Origin: Leptobrachium leishanense
Taxonomy: Eukaryota > Chordata > Amphibia > Anura > Megophryidae
Length of the DNA stretch: 64,000 nt
Assembly: GCA_009667805.1 (NCBI GenBank)
Contig: CM019065.1
Location: 17,930,952-17,994,951 of the forward strand
Reading direction: 5' to 3'
Shown here: one piece after another, positions 23,184 to 33,007 of the stretch
Numbering within the stretch: the stretch's first letter is position 1
How the letters are laid out: each line of letters starts with the position of its first letter
The notes under the pieces: generated by a model
Database searches by the model: none
Told to the model about the DNA's origin: nothing
The model's input: the letters and a program-made list of their open reading frames with translations, nothing else
Made by a program: the position numbers and the translations under genes

Positions 23184-24720
23184 GTGTCAATACACAAAAA
23201 TGAGATCACGAGGGAGGGGCCGAAACGGATCATAAACCTAATTACATTTAGACCTCTGAACAATCTTCCGTACTCTCAAAACAGCAGTCTTTTGTCCCCA
23301 CTCCTAAATTTGGACAAGTTCTCCCGGGTCAAGGATATAAAATCTGATTGTGAGAAAGCTCGCACCACAAATATAAAAAGAAAAATGCTGCGGCATTGAA
23401 TATCACAAGGAGCGTATAAGAATGTGTGGACGATCTGAGCTTCTTGCAGAAAAATGCACCAAGCAACCTAGTTCCTTACTCGAATCTACAACCCAAGAGC
23501 AAATTTACACCATTTACTGCAGATTTTAACATGGATATCTTTTTGTCCAAATGGTGTACGCAGAGATTGAAATCCTACCCACTCACACCAATGATCACAG
23601 AGCAAAAGTTTAATCTTATGAATGAGGCATAGCATTAAGTGAACCTCAGAATAACCCACCAATAAGGAGGAGGGCAATATTGTCTTTACGGAGAGACATT
23701 TCTACATACAAATTGCACATCAATTACTTTCCTACAATTACTACCTACAAATCCATTTCCAACTGGTTTCTGAAATATTTTCTACTCCAGGGTTTGGAAC
23801 AAGTGATCTGAGCATGAATAAGAATCCCTGTGGCACCAACAACTAGGACCTTTCATTGGCTACCGAAATTAAAAATCGTACCCAACCACCTAGCAGACAA
23901 ATTATATCAGGCGACAACTTAACAGAGGCAGCAGATACATTGACAAAATTTTACAACCTTGTGTCAAATATACCATTTTACAGGATACAAAAGACATTAT
24001 GCTTGAATAATCTGTGTCCTCAGATTCTAGTTTATGTGGCCTAGATGTTGAAAGCCTTTATAGCTCCACACCACATTCTTTAGGCCTTTCACATAGAATA
24101 ATATCGACCATGTAGAGGCACAGAACATGACAACCAAAATGCCTTCATGCTACAGTTGCTTAGTTTTATTCAGACACAATTACTTCCTGTTCGATGACAA
24201 ATCTTGCCTGAAGATACAAGGCTTGTGATGGGCACAACATGCGCTCCTTCATACACCAACCTGTACCTTGGGGTGGTGGCAAGAATCTGGTGTTTATCCC
24301 TACTATACACAAGTTCACTTCCAAAATTCATAATGGAAACGTTTTAGATGACATTTTGGTAGTCTGGAATGACACAAAGAGTAGTTTACGGAATTGTGAA
24401 CAAAGACTTCAATCTACGACTCAGACAACTTTAAATTTTCTTGACATCAAAAACAGACGGTACCATCGGCAACAGTATACTGAAAACCCAATGCAAGGTT
24501 ACCCTTACAAGTGCCTTAAAAGGGCTTGTCATACAGAGCACTGGCAAGTGAATGTTCTACGCGTCTAGTAGCCAAACTTAATGATACTGGCCCATCCTAT
24601 AAACAGATCTGAAAAGCATACTTTCAACACGACCAAGTATTACCACGTGCAAAGGATGTAGTATCAGATCGGGTATGCTATAGCCATATTTCTTCCATAG
24701 AATTAAATACACATGGCACA
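23184..24720 (+). pseudogene. Penelope-like element reverse transcriptase, degenerate
   Basis: Frames in this region match PLE reverse transcriptases. Seen are an N-terminal segment (FRPLNNLPYSQNSSLLSP, 23245-23298), TADFNMDIFLSKWCTQRLKS, a template region resembling NPPxRQIISGxxLTE (about 23885-23925), the motif-A equivalent DVESLYSS (about 24044-24067), a shifted YIDD equivalent LDDILVVWND (24345-24374), and LNFLDIKN (24433-24456). Numerous stops and shifts break it. No nuclease domain is clear at its 3' end, where a Gypsy fragment begins at about 24835. Confidence 0.7.
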
Positions 24721-24834
24721 GTCAGGTTTGAAGGTTGCGTGGCACGCAAATACATGCCACATAAGCAAACTTTACAGAACAGTACCAGGATGGAATAGTT
24801 TCAAACCCAATTTCTTCAATTTGAAAACATGTCT

Positions 24835-25510
24835 GGTACACCTTTTGATCTGTTCATGCCAACGTCAATATGCTCAAACAAATTGATTGAGAACAGATTG
24901 TATTGTAAACTAGAAGTGTGCCTTTAATGTCCAAAATGTTGGGTTTTTCATTAATGAAGTAGGCTTCCAAATGGATCCCAATAAGTTAGTGGGTATACTC
25001 CATTGGCCCCTACCACAAGGCCTTAAAGCTATTCAGCGCTTCACAGGATTTGCAAATTACTACAGACATAAGCTTTTCCATCTCCCCCATTACAGCCCTC
25101 ACTAAAAAGGGTTTCAACACACAGGATTGGCTTTAGACTCTTTTCAGAAGCTGAAGGTAGCCTTTGCCTCAGCCCAGTGCTCACACATCCAGACCCTACC
25201 AAACACTTTGAGGCATCAACTTCCAGTATAAACAAAAGGTGGGGGGCTGCCTTTTCCCAGCATCCCTCTGAGAACCAGCTGTTACACCCATGCGTTTGAG
25301 ACTAGGTACGAATTGGAGACCGGGAAATATTACCCACCATCTTGGATATCAAACAATGGCGCCATTTATAGGAAGAGTCCACTAGGCCTATCACGATCCT
25401 TACAGATAAAAATTTGTCCTAGCTTACGGAGGCCAAAAGCCTGAACTGCAGACAGGCAAGGTGGTCCTTGTTCCTTACACATTCATTTTTTTTTTACATA
25501 TACCAACAAG
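24835..25510 (+). pseudogene. Ty3/Gypsy pol fragment (RT end to RNase H start)
   Basis: Degenerate pol. The end of the RT domain is recognisable as GFQMDPNKLVGILHWPLPQ (about 24962-25018), followed by GLKAIQRFTGFANYYR (25019-25066). An RNase H-like tether region with several frameshifts follows to about 25510. No gag, protease, integrase or LTR is adjacent. It is an old fragment of an LTR retrotransposon. Confidence 0.65.
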
Positions 25511-26039
25511 GATGCAAAATAGTAAGGCAGGTGCTGAATCTCAATGAGTCCTTACCAGGGATCGGCACGGTGCACAACCACCCGTTTTGCAGTGAGTTGG
25601 TCCGAAAGGGACCAGCAGGACAGATTAATTTGGGTGCAGACTCCTTGAAGCAGTACGCTGGTGCCACGTTTGGCAGGGTTGAGGCTGCACCTGTGACGTT
25701 GTGCAGTTACTGCTGCCGCCGCCCGTGGCACAGACGGCCTGAGCAGCCCAACCCGGAGCCGCTCCTTTCAAGTCACAAACAGTATTAATATACATTACAT
25801 TGTAGATCCCAAATGGAGTAGATTAAAAAAATAACTTGATTTTTTTTATAGTATTATACTAAATATTCTGGAACATAAATCTTAAAACATGTTCTCACAA
25901 TGAGATGTGTTTACCATATACACATCTGAAAAGCACTTTCATCTGCAATAGTTGTAAAACTAGAGATCCTTTAATAGATTAAGAAGGAATAAATCAATTT
26001 GTATAGGAATTCTACCTGTACTGGTCTGGTTTGTATCTT
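25511..26039. other. No recognisable gene
   Basis: A GC-richer block at 25560-25770 sits in AT-rich DNA; no motif recognised. Confidence 0.45.
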
Positions 26040-26376
26040 TAGAGGGAGAGAAACCTCTGGTTTATTTGTCAATTTAATTTCTCTTTTTGTTTTTTTTTCT
26101 GCTGGTTTTTTTTTTTTCTGCTGGTTTTTTTTTCTGTTGTGCTTTTTGGTTGTTTTTTTTCCCTGGGTGGCTGGTGACTTGTTAATTGGGGGCGTGTAGC
26201 CTGTCAGGTGATTTCACTTGTATGGCTACATAATCTCAGGGGCAACTCACTGAGCTTGCTTACAGGGGCTTGAGGTGGTCTACTTTTAAGTGGGCTATTT
26301 TCAAGTGGAGTTAAAAACAGGAGTTTAAATAACAGGTATCAATTGTTGTTTATATATTTGTTGTCTTGTTTTGGGT

Positions 26377-27365
26377 ATGAGTGTTAGCAAGCTTGAAGGT
26401 TTGACCCAGTTCACATCCTGCTGCATGTATGCATGTCTGGAGGAATCCTTCCAGGGTCCATATCTCTGTAGCAAGTGTGAACGTGTAGCTCTTCTGGAAG
26501 CTCGTATTGGAGATCTGGAAGGGCAAATCGTAACGCTGAGGCAGATTGACAATCTTGACAGGAGCCTGCTTCTCACGGAGCAAAGTATAGTTGAGGAATT
26601 TAGGGGTGTGGGAGGAGTGGAGTTAACCGGGGAACAGGTTGGTAGCTGGGTGTCAGTGACACGTGGTAGCAGGGGGGAGGGAAGAGGAAAAGGTTGGCTA
26701 GTCCTGATCTTGCGCACACCAACAGATTTGCCCCCTTGAGTGAAGATGTTGGGTGCAGCAGCTCAGGTGTAGCAGTACTGGAGGCTGCTCCCTCTAACAG
26801 CCGGGGGATCAGCCCACCAAGTAAGGGAGGGATAAAGAGGGCAAGTAAGCCTAGACAGGTTGTGGTGGTAGGGGACTCTATTATTAAGAGAGTAGACAGG
26901 GTAATCTGTCGCGCTGATCGCCTTAACCGGACAGTTTGCTGTCTGCCGGGTGCCCGTGTTAGGCATGTGGTTGACAGAGTTGATAGATTATTGGGAGGGG
27001 CTGGAGATGACCCAGCTGTCATGGTCCATATTGGTACCAATGACAAAGTAAGCGGAAGATGGAAGGACCTGAAGAATGATTTCAGGGAATTAGGAAGTAA
27101 ACTGAAGAAGAGGTCCTCCAAGGTAGTATTTTCTGAGATCCTACCTGTGCCACGTGCTACAGTGGAAAGGCAGCGGGAGATTAGGGAGGTCAATGCGTGG
27201 CTTAAAGCTTGGTGCAGGAAGGAGGGCTTTGGGTTTTTAGAGCACTGGGCTCATTTTGCACTGGGGTACAATCTGTATAGTTGTGATAGATTGCACCTGA
27301 ATGGAAGAGGGTCTGCTGTGCTAGGGGAGAGGATGGTCAAAAGGTTGGAGGAGACTTTAAACTAG
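26377..27365 (+). pseudogene. CR1 ORF1: Cys-rich/coiled-coil plus SGNH esterase, one frameshift
   Basis: CR1 ORF1 proteins bind element RNA and carry an esterase domain of uncertain role. The ATG at 26377 gives MSVSKLEG, then a cysteine-rich motif (CCMYACLEESFQGPYLCSKC) and a probable coiled coil (VALLEARIGDLEGQIVTL). Near 26680-26695 a one-base indel in an A/G-rich tract shifts the frame to the one running 26694-27365. That frame contains the SGNH esterase blocks: VVVVGDSIIKR (Ser), VHIGTNDK (GTND) and DRLHLNGRG (Asp/His). All catalytic blocks are intact. Apart from the frameshift the ORF looks young. Confidence 0.85.
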
Positions 27366-27460
27366 TGGAAGGGGGGGAGGGATACAGTATCTTACAAAAT
27401 GGAGACAGAGCAGATAGCGGAAGGGTTTCAGTTCAGACTAAGGGGGGTGGAGCCGGGGGG

Positions 27461-30319
27461 ATGGGTAATGTCAGAACAGTGGAGGCATGTAATGTAAAGT
27501 CGCATTCAGCATGTGTGGGTAGAGACAACATTAAATGTATGCTTGCTAATGCAAGGAGCCTCAATAACAAGATGGGGGAACTAGAGGTAATAGCATACAC
27601 TAAGCAATACGACATTATAGGAATAACAGAAACATGGTGGGACGAAACGCATGACTGGGCTGTAAACTTAAACGGTTATACATTGTTTAGAAGGGATAGG
27701 AAACATAAGAAAGGGGGTGGAGTGTGTTTATATGTAAATCAGGATTTAAAGCCTAATATTACACAACTGGAAAGCGATGAGGGAAATGTGGAATCCTTAT
27801 GGGTAAATATTTTGTTGGGGAATAAACAGGGAAGTCAATTATTGGTTGGCATATGCTATAAACCACCTAATATAGATAATGATGAGGAAGAACAACTGTT
27901 AGAGCAAATTAGGAAGGCTGCAGATCATGGTAGCACTTTAATTATTGGAGATTTTAATTACCCGGACATTAATTGGGATAGTGGGACTAGTAATTCAGCA
28001 AAGGGAATCCGGTTCCTGAACATTTTAAATGATACCTTCATGTCACAACTGGTAGAAACACCAACTAGAGAGGATAACTGTCTGGACCTGGTTATAACAA
28101 ATAATGTGGATCTTTTCTCAAATATTAATGTAAAAGAACAGTTGGGAAACAGCGACCATAACATGGTGACTTTTGAAATAAACTCAAAAAAACACATTCA
28201 TAAGGGGCATGCTAAAACATATAATTTTAAAAAGGCCAACTTTATTAAAATAAAGGAAGCTCTCAATGTCATTGACTGGCAGAAACTCTTTCACGGGAAA
28301 AACACTGAGGATAAGTGGAATATCTTTAAACTAACACTAGAAAACTACACGTCACAATATATTCCACTGGTTAATAAATATAAAAGAAACAGACTGAAAC
28401 CAATGTGGCTTAGTAGGAAGGTAACTAAGGAAATGAAAAATAAAAAGAAGGCATTTAAAGCTTTTAAATTTGATAAATCTGAGGCATCCTATAAAGCATA
28501 TAGGGCAGCCAATAAAGCATGTAAAAATGCGATTAGATGGGCTAAACTAGAAAATGAAAAAGAAATAGCCAAAGAGAGCAAGACCAACCCTAAAAGATTC
28601 TTTAGGTACATAAATTCTAAAAAACCCAAGAGTGAAAATGTAGGTTCACTAAAATCTGAGTCAGGGTTATTGTTAACTGAAGATCAGGATAAAGCAGAAA
28701 TTTTAAATGATTATTTTTCTTCAGTATTTATCAAAGAGAAACCTATAACAGGAGACATGAAATTCATTAATAAAAACTTACTAATACAAAGTGACTGGTT
28801 GACTCAGGACAAGGTTTTACACAAATTAAACAATGTGAATGTTAATAAAGCCCCAGGGCCAGATGGAATTCACCCGCGAGTACTAAGAGAGCTATGTGTT
28901 GAAATATGTAAACCTCTGTTCTTAATCTTTCAAGATTCTTTTCTTTCAGGAATAGTACCAGAGGATTGGAGAAAAGCTGACGTGGTCCCTATATTTAAGA
29001 AAGGTTTAAAATTTGTGCCTGGGAATTATAGACCTGTGAGCTTAACATCTGTGGCTGGGAAAGTATTTGAGGGGTTACTAAGGGATAATATTCAGGAATT
29101 TATTGGGAGGTATAATGTAATTGGCAAAAATCAGCATGGTTTCATGAAACACAGATCATGTCAGACTAACCTAATTACGTTCTATGAGGAAGTAAGTAGA
29201 AGTATAGATCAGGGGGTCGCAGTGGATGTGATTTACTTAGATTTTGCCAAAGCTTTCGACACAGTTCCACACAAAAGGTTACTACTTAAATTAAGAAAAA
29301 ATGGTCTAGATGAAAATACTTGTTCTTGGATAGAAAACTGGCTAAAAGATAGGGTACAGAGAGTGGTCATAAATGGTACATTTTCAAGATGGACACCAGT
29401 GGTAAGTGGTGTCCCTCAGGGGTCTGTTATAGGACCAATACTATTCAATTTATTTATAAATGACCTTGAGATAGGCATTGAAAGTCATGTATCAGTGTTT
29501 GCAGATGACACAAAGCTAGGAAAAGTAATACAATGTGAGCAGGATGTTACTTCGCTGCAGAGGGATTTAGATAAATTGGGGGACTGGGCACTTAAATGGC
29601 AGATGAAATTTAATCTAGATAAATGTAAAGTTATGCACTTTGGAGTGAAGAACACACAAGCAATTTATACCCTAAATGGTACGGAGTTAGGGAAATCCAA
29701 GCAGGAGAAGGATTTGGGAATAATCATAGACTTCAAACTAAGTAACAATGTGCAATGTCAAACAGCAGCCGCCAAGGCCAGCAAAGTACTGGCATGCATT
29801 AAAAGGGGAGTTCACTCACGGGATGAAAACATAATTTTGCCTCTGTATAAATCAATGGTCAGGCCGCACCTTGAATATGCCGTGCAATTTTGGGCACCTG
29901 TCTTAAAAAAAGATATTATATCGTTAGAAAAAGTGCAGAGACGGGCAACTAAATTAATAAGGGGGATGGAAGGGTTAAGTTATGAGGAAAGACTAACAAG
30001 CTTAAACCTGTTTAGTTTAGAGAAAAGGCGCCTTAGAGGGGATCTGATAACCTTATATAAATATATACGGGGCCATTATCAACCATTGTCTGATAACCTA
30101 TTCATTAACAGGACTATACATAGGACAAGGGGTCATCCATTTAGACTGGAAGAAAGAAAATTTAGCTTAAAGCATAGGAAGGGTTATTTTACGGTGAGAA
30201 CAATAAAGCTGTGGAATTCTCTGCCTGTTGCGGTGGTTGGGTCAGAGTCTGTACAGACTTTTAAAAAACGACTGGATGACTTCCTGCAGACACAGAATAT
30301 TAAGGGTTATAATATTTAA
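27461..30319 (+). CDS. CR1 ORF2: AP endonuclease and reverse transcriptase
   Basis: ORF2 nicks the target and copies the RNA into it. The frame is open from just after the ORF1 stop; I chose the ATG at 27461 (MGNVRTVEAC), about 950 codons, which is normal for CR1. Endonuclease motifs run in order: LANARSLNN, ITETWWDE, IGDFNYPDINW, CLDLVI, GNSDHNMV. Reverse-transcriptase motifs follow: NKAPGPDGIHPRVL, FAKAFDTVPH, GVPQGSVIGPILFNLFIN and the catalytic VFADDTKLG (29500-29526). The C-terminus ends with the typical RTxxLWNSLP block. There are no stops, so this protein is potentially functional and the copy is recent. Confidence 0.95.
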   Translation: MGNVRTVEACNVKSHSACVGRDNIKCMLANARSLNNKMGELEVIAYTKQYDIIGITETWWDETHDWAVNLNGYTLFRRDRKHKKGGGVCLYVNQDLKPNITQLESDEGNVESLWVNILLGNKQGSQLLVGICYKPPNIDNDEEEQLLEQIRKAADHGSTLIIGDFNYPDINWDSGTSNSAKGIRFLNILNDTFMSQLVETPTREDNCLDLVITNNVDLFSNINVKEQLGNSDHNMVTFEINSKKHIHKGHAKTYNFKKANFIKIKEALNVIDWQKLFHGKNTEDKWNIFKLTLENYTSQYIPLVNKYKRNRLKPMWLSRKVTKEMKNKKKAFKAFKFDKSEASYKAYRAANKACKNAIRWAKLENEKEIAKESKTNPKRFFRYINSKKPKSENVGSLKSESGLLLTEDQDKAEILNDYFSSVFIKEKPITGDMKFINKNLLIQSDWLTQDKVLHKLNNVNVNKAPGPDGIHPRVLRELCVEICKPLFLIFQDSFLSGIVPEDWRKADVVPIFKKGLKFVPGNYRPVSLTSVAGKVFEGLLRDNIQEFIGRYNVIGKNQHGFMKHRSCQTNLITFYEEVSRSIDQGVAVDVIYLDFAKAFDTVPHKRLLLKLRKNGLDENTCSWIENWLKDRVQRVVINGTFSRWTPVVSGVPQGSVIGPILFNLFINDLEIGIESHVSVFADDTKLGKVIQCEQDVTSLQRDLDKLGDWALKWQMKFNLDKCKVMHFGVKNTQAIYTLNGTELGKSKQEKDLGIIIDFKLSNNVQCQTAAAKASKVLACIKRGVHSRDENIILPLYKSMVRPHLEYAVQFWAPVLKKDIISLEKVQRRATKLIRGMEGLSYEERLTSLNLFSLEKRRLRGDLITLYKYIRGHYQPLSDNLFINRTIHRTRGHPFRLEERKFSLKHRKGYFTVRTIKLWNSLPVAVVGSESVQTFKKRLDDFLQTQNIKGYNI

Positions 30320-30533
30320 TATGTGGGTAAAAGCTTCTTGATCCAAGGAGAAATCTGACTGCCATTCTGGGGTCAAGAAGGAATTTTTTCCCAGTATGTT
30401 GCATATTGGCGAGCGCTTCAGACTGGGTTTTTTGCCTTCTTTTGGATCAACAGCAGTAGGTTATGTGGGAGAGGCTGAACCCGATGGACGCATGTCTTTT
30501 TTCAGCCTATATAACTATGTAACTATGTAACTA

Positions 30534-30787
30534 TAAAAAAAAGGTAAGTTTTTTACATAGCAGATAAAGCATGCAATTAAAGATATACACAGGTTTACAA
30601 ACATTCCAACCGTTTCAATAGCAATGCTTTGAGGAAAGGTGTCTCTGGAGTTTCTCTACATTAAAAACCATTACACCCTTTTCTGGCAAAGTCAATATAT
30701 CTCATGCTTGGACCCCATACAATGACCATCCCATATTAGAGAGGACCTTGGTATTTTTTTTAGCACCGCTCTGTATCTTGATTAAAG
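30534..30787. other. No recognisable gene
   Basis: AT-rich spacer between the CR1 end and a hAT-type MITE. Confidence 0.5.
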
Positions 30788-31392
30788 CAGGGTTTCCCAA
30801 ACCTGTTCAAATACCCCTAACAGGTCAGGTTTGCAGGGTATCTGCAGCACAGCATAGGTGATATGATTTGCTGCTCAGTGATTGCAGGATTCAGTCTGCA
30901 TTTCCAAGGGAATCCTTACAATCTGACCTGGTTGAGGGTCCTGACACAGCACCACCACAAGCACGTGCCTGTGGATGGGAGGAGAGAAGCCAGGCCGAGG
31001 AACTGCCCTGACACCCTGCACATGCTGGATCTGGACAGAGAGGTACAGAGGAGGAAGCTAAGAAGTCCTTGATCCACGATTTGAATCTATTACCCTCACC
31101 GCTCCAATTCACAGCCACAGCTTTACAGAGGACTCAGCTCGGAACCAGCTTGGCGTGTACTTCCTGTGACGGTGGGTTGATCATTCCGGCTGTTCTTATC
31201 CAAGGGAGCGGTAAGAGATTCATGTGCCCATATTTTCTTGCACCTTGTGAGTGCAGTCTATTTACTCAATTTGAGTGTGTTATATCGCACCATGAGGTTT
31301 TATCTATCTGTCTCTTTATAGGAGTTCACTCCACAATTCCATTTTTATATTTATCTGGTTGAGGGTCCTGAGGACAGGTTTGGGAAACACTG
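30788..31392. mobile_element. hAT-type MITE (CAGGGTTTCCCAAACC ends), interrupted
   Basis: The left end CAGGGTTTCCCAAACCTGT (30788-30806) and the right end read inward CAGTGTTTCCCAAACCTGT (31392-31374) form near-perfect inverted repeats with hAT-like termini. The flanks GATTAAAG and CTCTTAAG are only a partial match as an 8-bp duplication. The MITE is interrupted by a 410-bp insertion at 30945-31354. Confidence 0.7.
30945..31354 (+). mobile_element. Retroposed insert with 17-bp target duplication
   Basis: CTGGTTGAGGGTCCTGA occurs at 30928-30944 and 31355-31371, splitting the MITE, which would be continuous without one copy and the 410 bp between. The length of the duplication points to LINE-type insertion. 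The insert has a T/A-rich 3' side and no ORF. I cannot assign its family; an unknown SINE or truncated PLE/LINE end are possibilities. Confidence 0.6.
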
Positions 31393-32043
31393 CTCTTAAG
31401 AGACCCAAGTAACATGGTAGTAATAAACCTTCAATAAAACCAAAAACACTGAACGTTGGGAGGAAAAAAAAAAATCTTTGTCCAATTAATAATTTATACA
31501 TTTTGTTGAAATTAGGTCTGAAAATTTTTTCCACAGTATATTTCTGAACTTCGTTTCCATGGCAATTACAACAGTATGATGAACTGTAAAGTGGAAAATA
31601 AAACAGCTGTGGATTTACATAGAGGATTTCCTTTAGCTTTTTGCAATAAATGTTTTATCGAAGACGCTCTTGCCATTAATGAGAAACGCCACTTCCCTCA
31701 TGATTGTCCCCCTTCTACTGGTTTGCTTTCCTAATGTACTCAGAAAGAATGTCAAGAGAACATTCAAGCTCTGCTTGGGCAGTTGAATATTTAGCGATTG
31801 AAAGATCAGATTGCTTGATGGAACGTGCAAGATGTGGACCAGTAACTGACCAACGATCATCAACAGTACATCGTGATCATGCTGAAAAATGCTGTAGAAA
31901 CATGACTAAGGCTGCGGCGGTCACATGCGCGCACTTTAATCCTTTATTACAGACTCTGAAAAGGAAAGAAACGCATTTCATGGTGGGTTGAGTTTGGTTC
32001 AAGATGGATGCAGAAGCAGCGGTGACGATTGCTCTAACAACAT
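31393..32043. other. No recognisable gene; possible Harbinger flank
   Basis: No terminal repeat or domain recognised. From about 31650 the sequence may belong to the Harbinger remnant that follows. Confidence 0.4.
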
Positions 32044-32238
32044 ATGCCTATTAGAGAAAACAAGAGACGAAAGTGGTGGGTTCATCTCGTAAGCTATGGC
32101 CGATACAGACAAGGCGCGTTTGAGACGTTGTACAAGCCATTACAAGAAAAAGGGACCCTTCAATATATTAACCAGAAACCATTAGAATTATCACAAGTGA
32201 CAAAGACTGAGAATGCCCAAAAGATCAAAAACAGTTAG
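32044..32238 (+). pseudogene. PIF/Harbinger transposase N-terminal fragment
   Basis: The frame reads NKRRKWWVHLVSYGRYRQGA followed by FETLYKPLQEKG. The pattern RKWWVHP..., a short basic link, then F..LY..L is typical of the N-terminus of Harbinger transposases (HARBI1 relatives). Nothing of the DDE domain follows; the frame ends at a TAG and the L1 insertion begins 110 bp later. Short but distinctive. Confidence 0.5.
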
Positions 32239-32335
32239 ATTGACATGAATTTGTTTTAAAGACCTCAAATCCTTACAAATGGATACACTGACATTACACC
32301 AAGATGCTGATATGTAACCCTATGCAGATCTGAGA

Positions 32336-32349
32336 ATATCTGCACATTT
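32336..32349. repeat. 14-bp target-site duplication (left) of the L1
   Basis: ATATCTGCACATTT here and at 39761-39774 exactly flank the minus-strand L1. The left copy merges with the poly(A) tail, seen as a T run. Confidence 0.9.
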
Positions 32350-32797
32350 TTTTTTTTTTTTTTTTTGAATGAAAAGTTTTATTCCGTAATCAAGAAGTAA
32401 TACAATACAATGCAATTTGGTAATAAACAAAGGACCAGTCAAGATAAAGGACAGTCCCATTACAGTATAAACATTGTCGCACTACAAAGTAAGAACATAT
32501 AATAACATAAGTATCGTGGGAATATATGTAGGAAAATGTAATCTGATGACTGGTGTGCATCTTAGGTCTTGCTCTTTAGTCAGGACTCCCATAGGAAGTA
32601 TCCTGTGGCTTAATACACGTACATTGAGTGATCAACCGTAATATCAGAGAAGAATCATGACAAGGGGAAGGTGTTTCAGTCAGTAAAGAGAAGGCAAAGA
32701 AGAGTGGAGAAAGGAGTAAAAGGAGAGACGAAAGAAGAGGAAAAGGAGAAGAGAGCGGAATCACCAGAGAGGTAGAGAAAGAAAGGAGACAAACAAA

Positions 32798-32798
32798 A

Positions 32799-32846
<48 letters not shown>

Positions 32847-32847
32847 G
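32798..32847. repeat. A(38+)G9 homopurine tract in the L1 3' UTR
   Basis: On the plus strand about 40 A followed by 9 G, so C then T on the element's sense strand. A similar A16G12 tract lies at 37004-37031 in the inter-ORF spacer. Both are prone to length polymorphism and sequencing error. Confidence 0.85.
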
Positions 32848-33007
32848 ATTGGTGGAGTGGGGAGGGGGTGAAGGAGGAGGTGAGGAGGGTGAAGGTGCAG
32901 GAGAGGAATATTCAGGTCTAGGTGCTGGTGTACGAAGAAGTTAGCCACAGGCGCCATCCCCCCGCCGCCAGCGAGGCACAACCGCATAAGTTCCGAACCA
33001 CATAGGC

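Larger units (their letters stand above)
26040..30533 (+). mobile_element. CR1 LINE, near full length
   Basis: The 5' UTR is followed by ORF1 with an esterase domain, ORF2 with endonuclease and reverse transcriptase, and a ~210 bp 3' UTR. The 3' end is the CR1-type microsatellite (AACTATGT repeats, about 30508-30533), just after GAACCCGATGGACGCATG. The 5' boundary is approximate: the leader GGGGGCGTGTAGCCTGTCAG (near 26188) looks like CR1 5' UTR and is preceded by T-rich DNA. CR1 elements usually lack clear target duplications, and none was seen. Confidence 0.9.
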
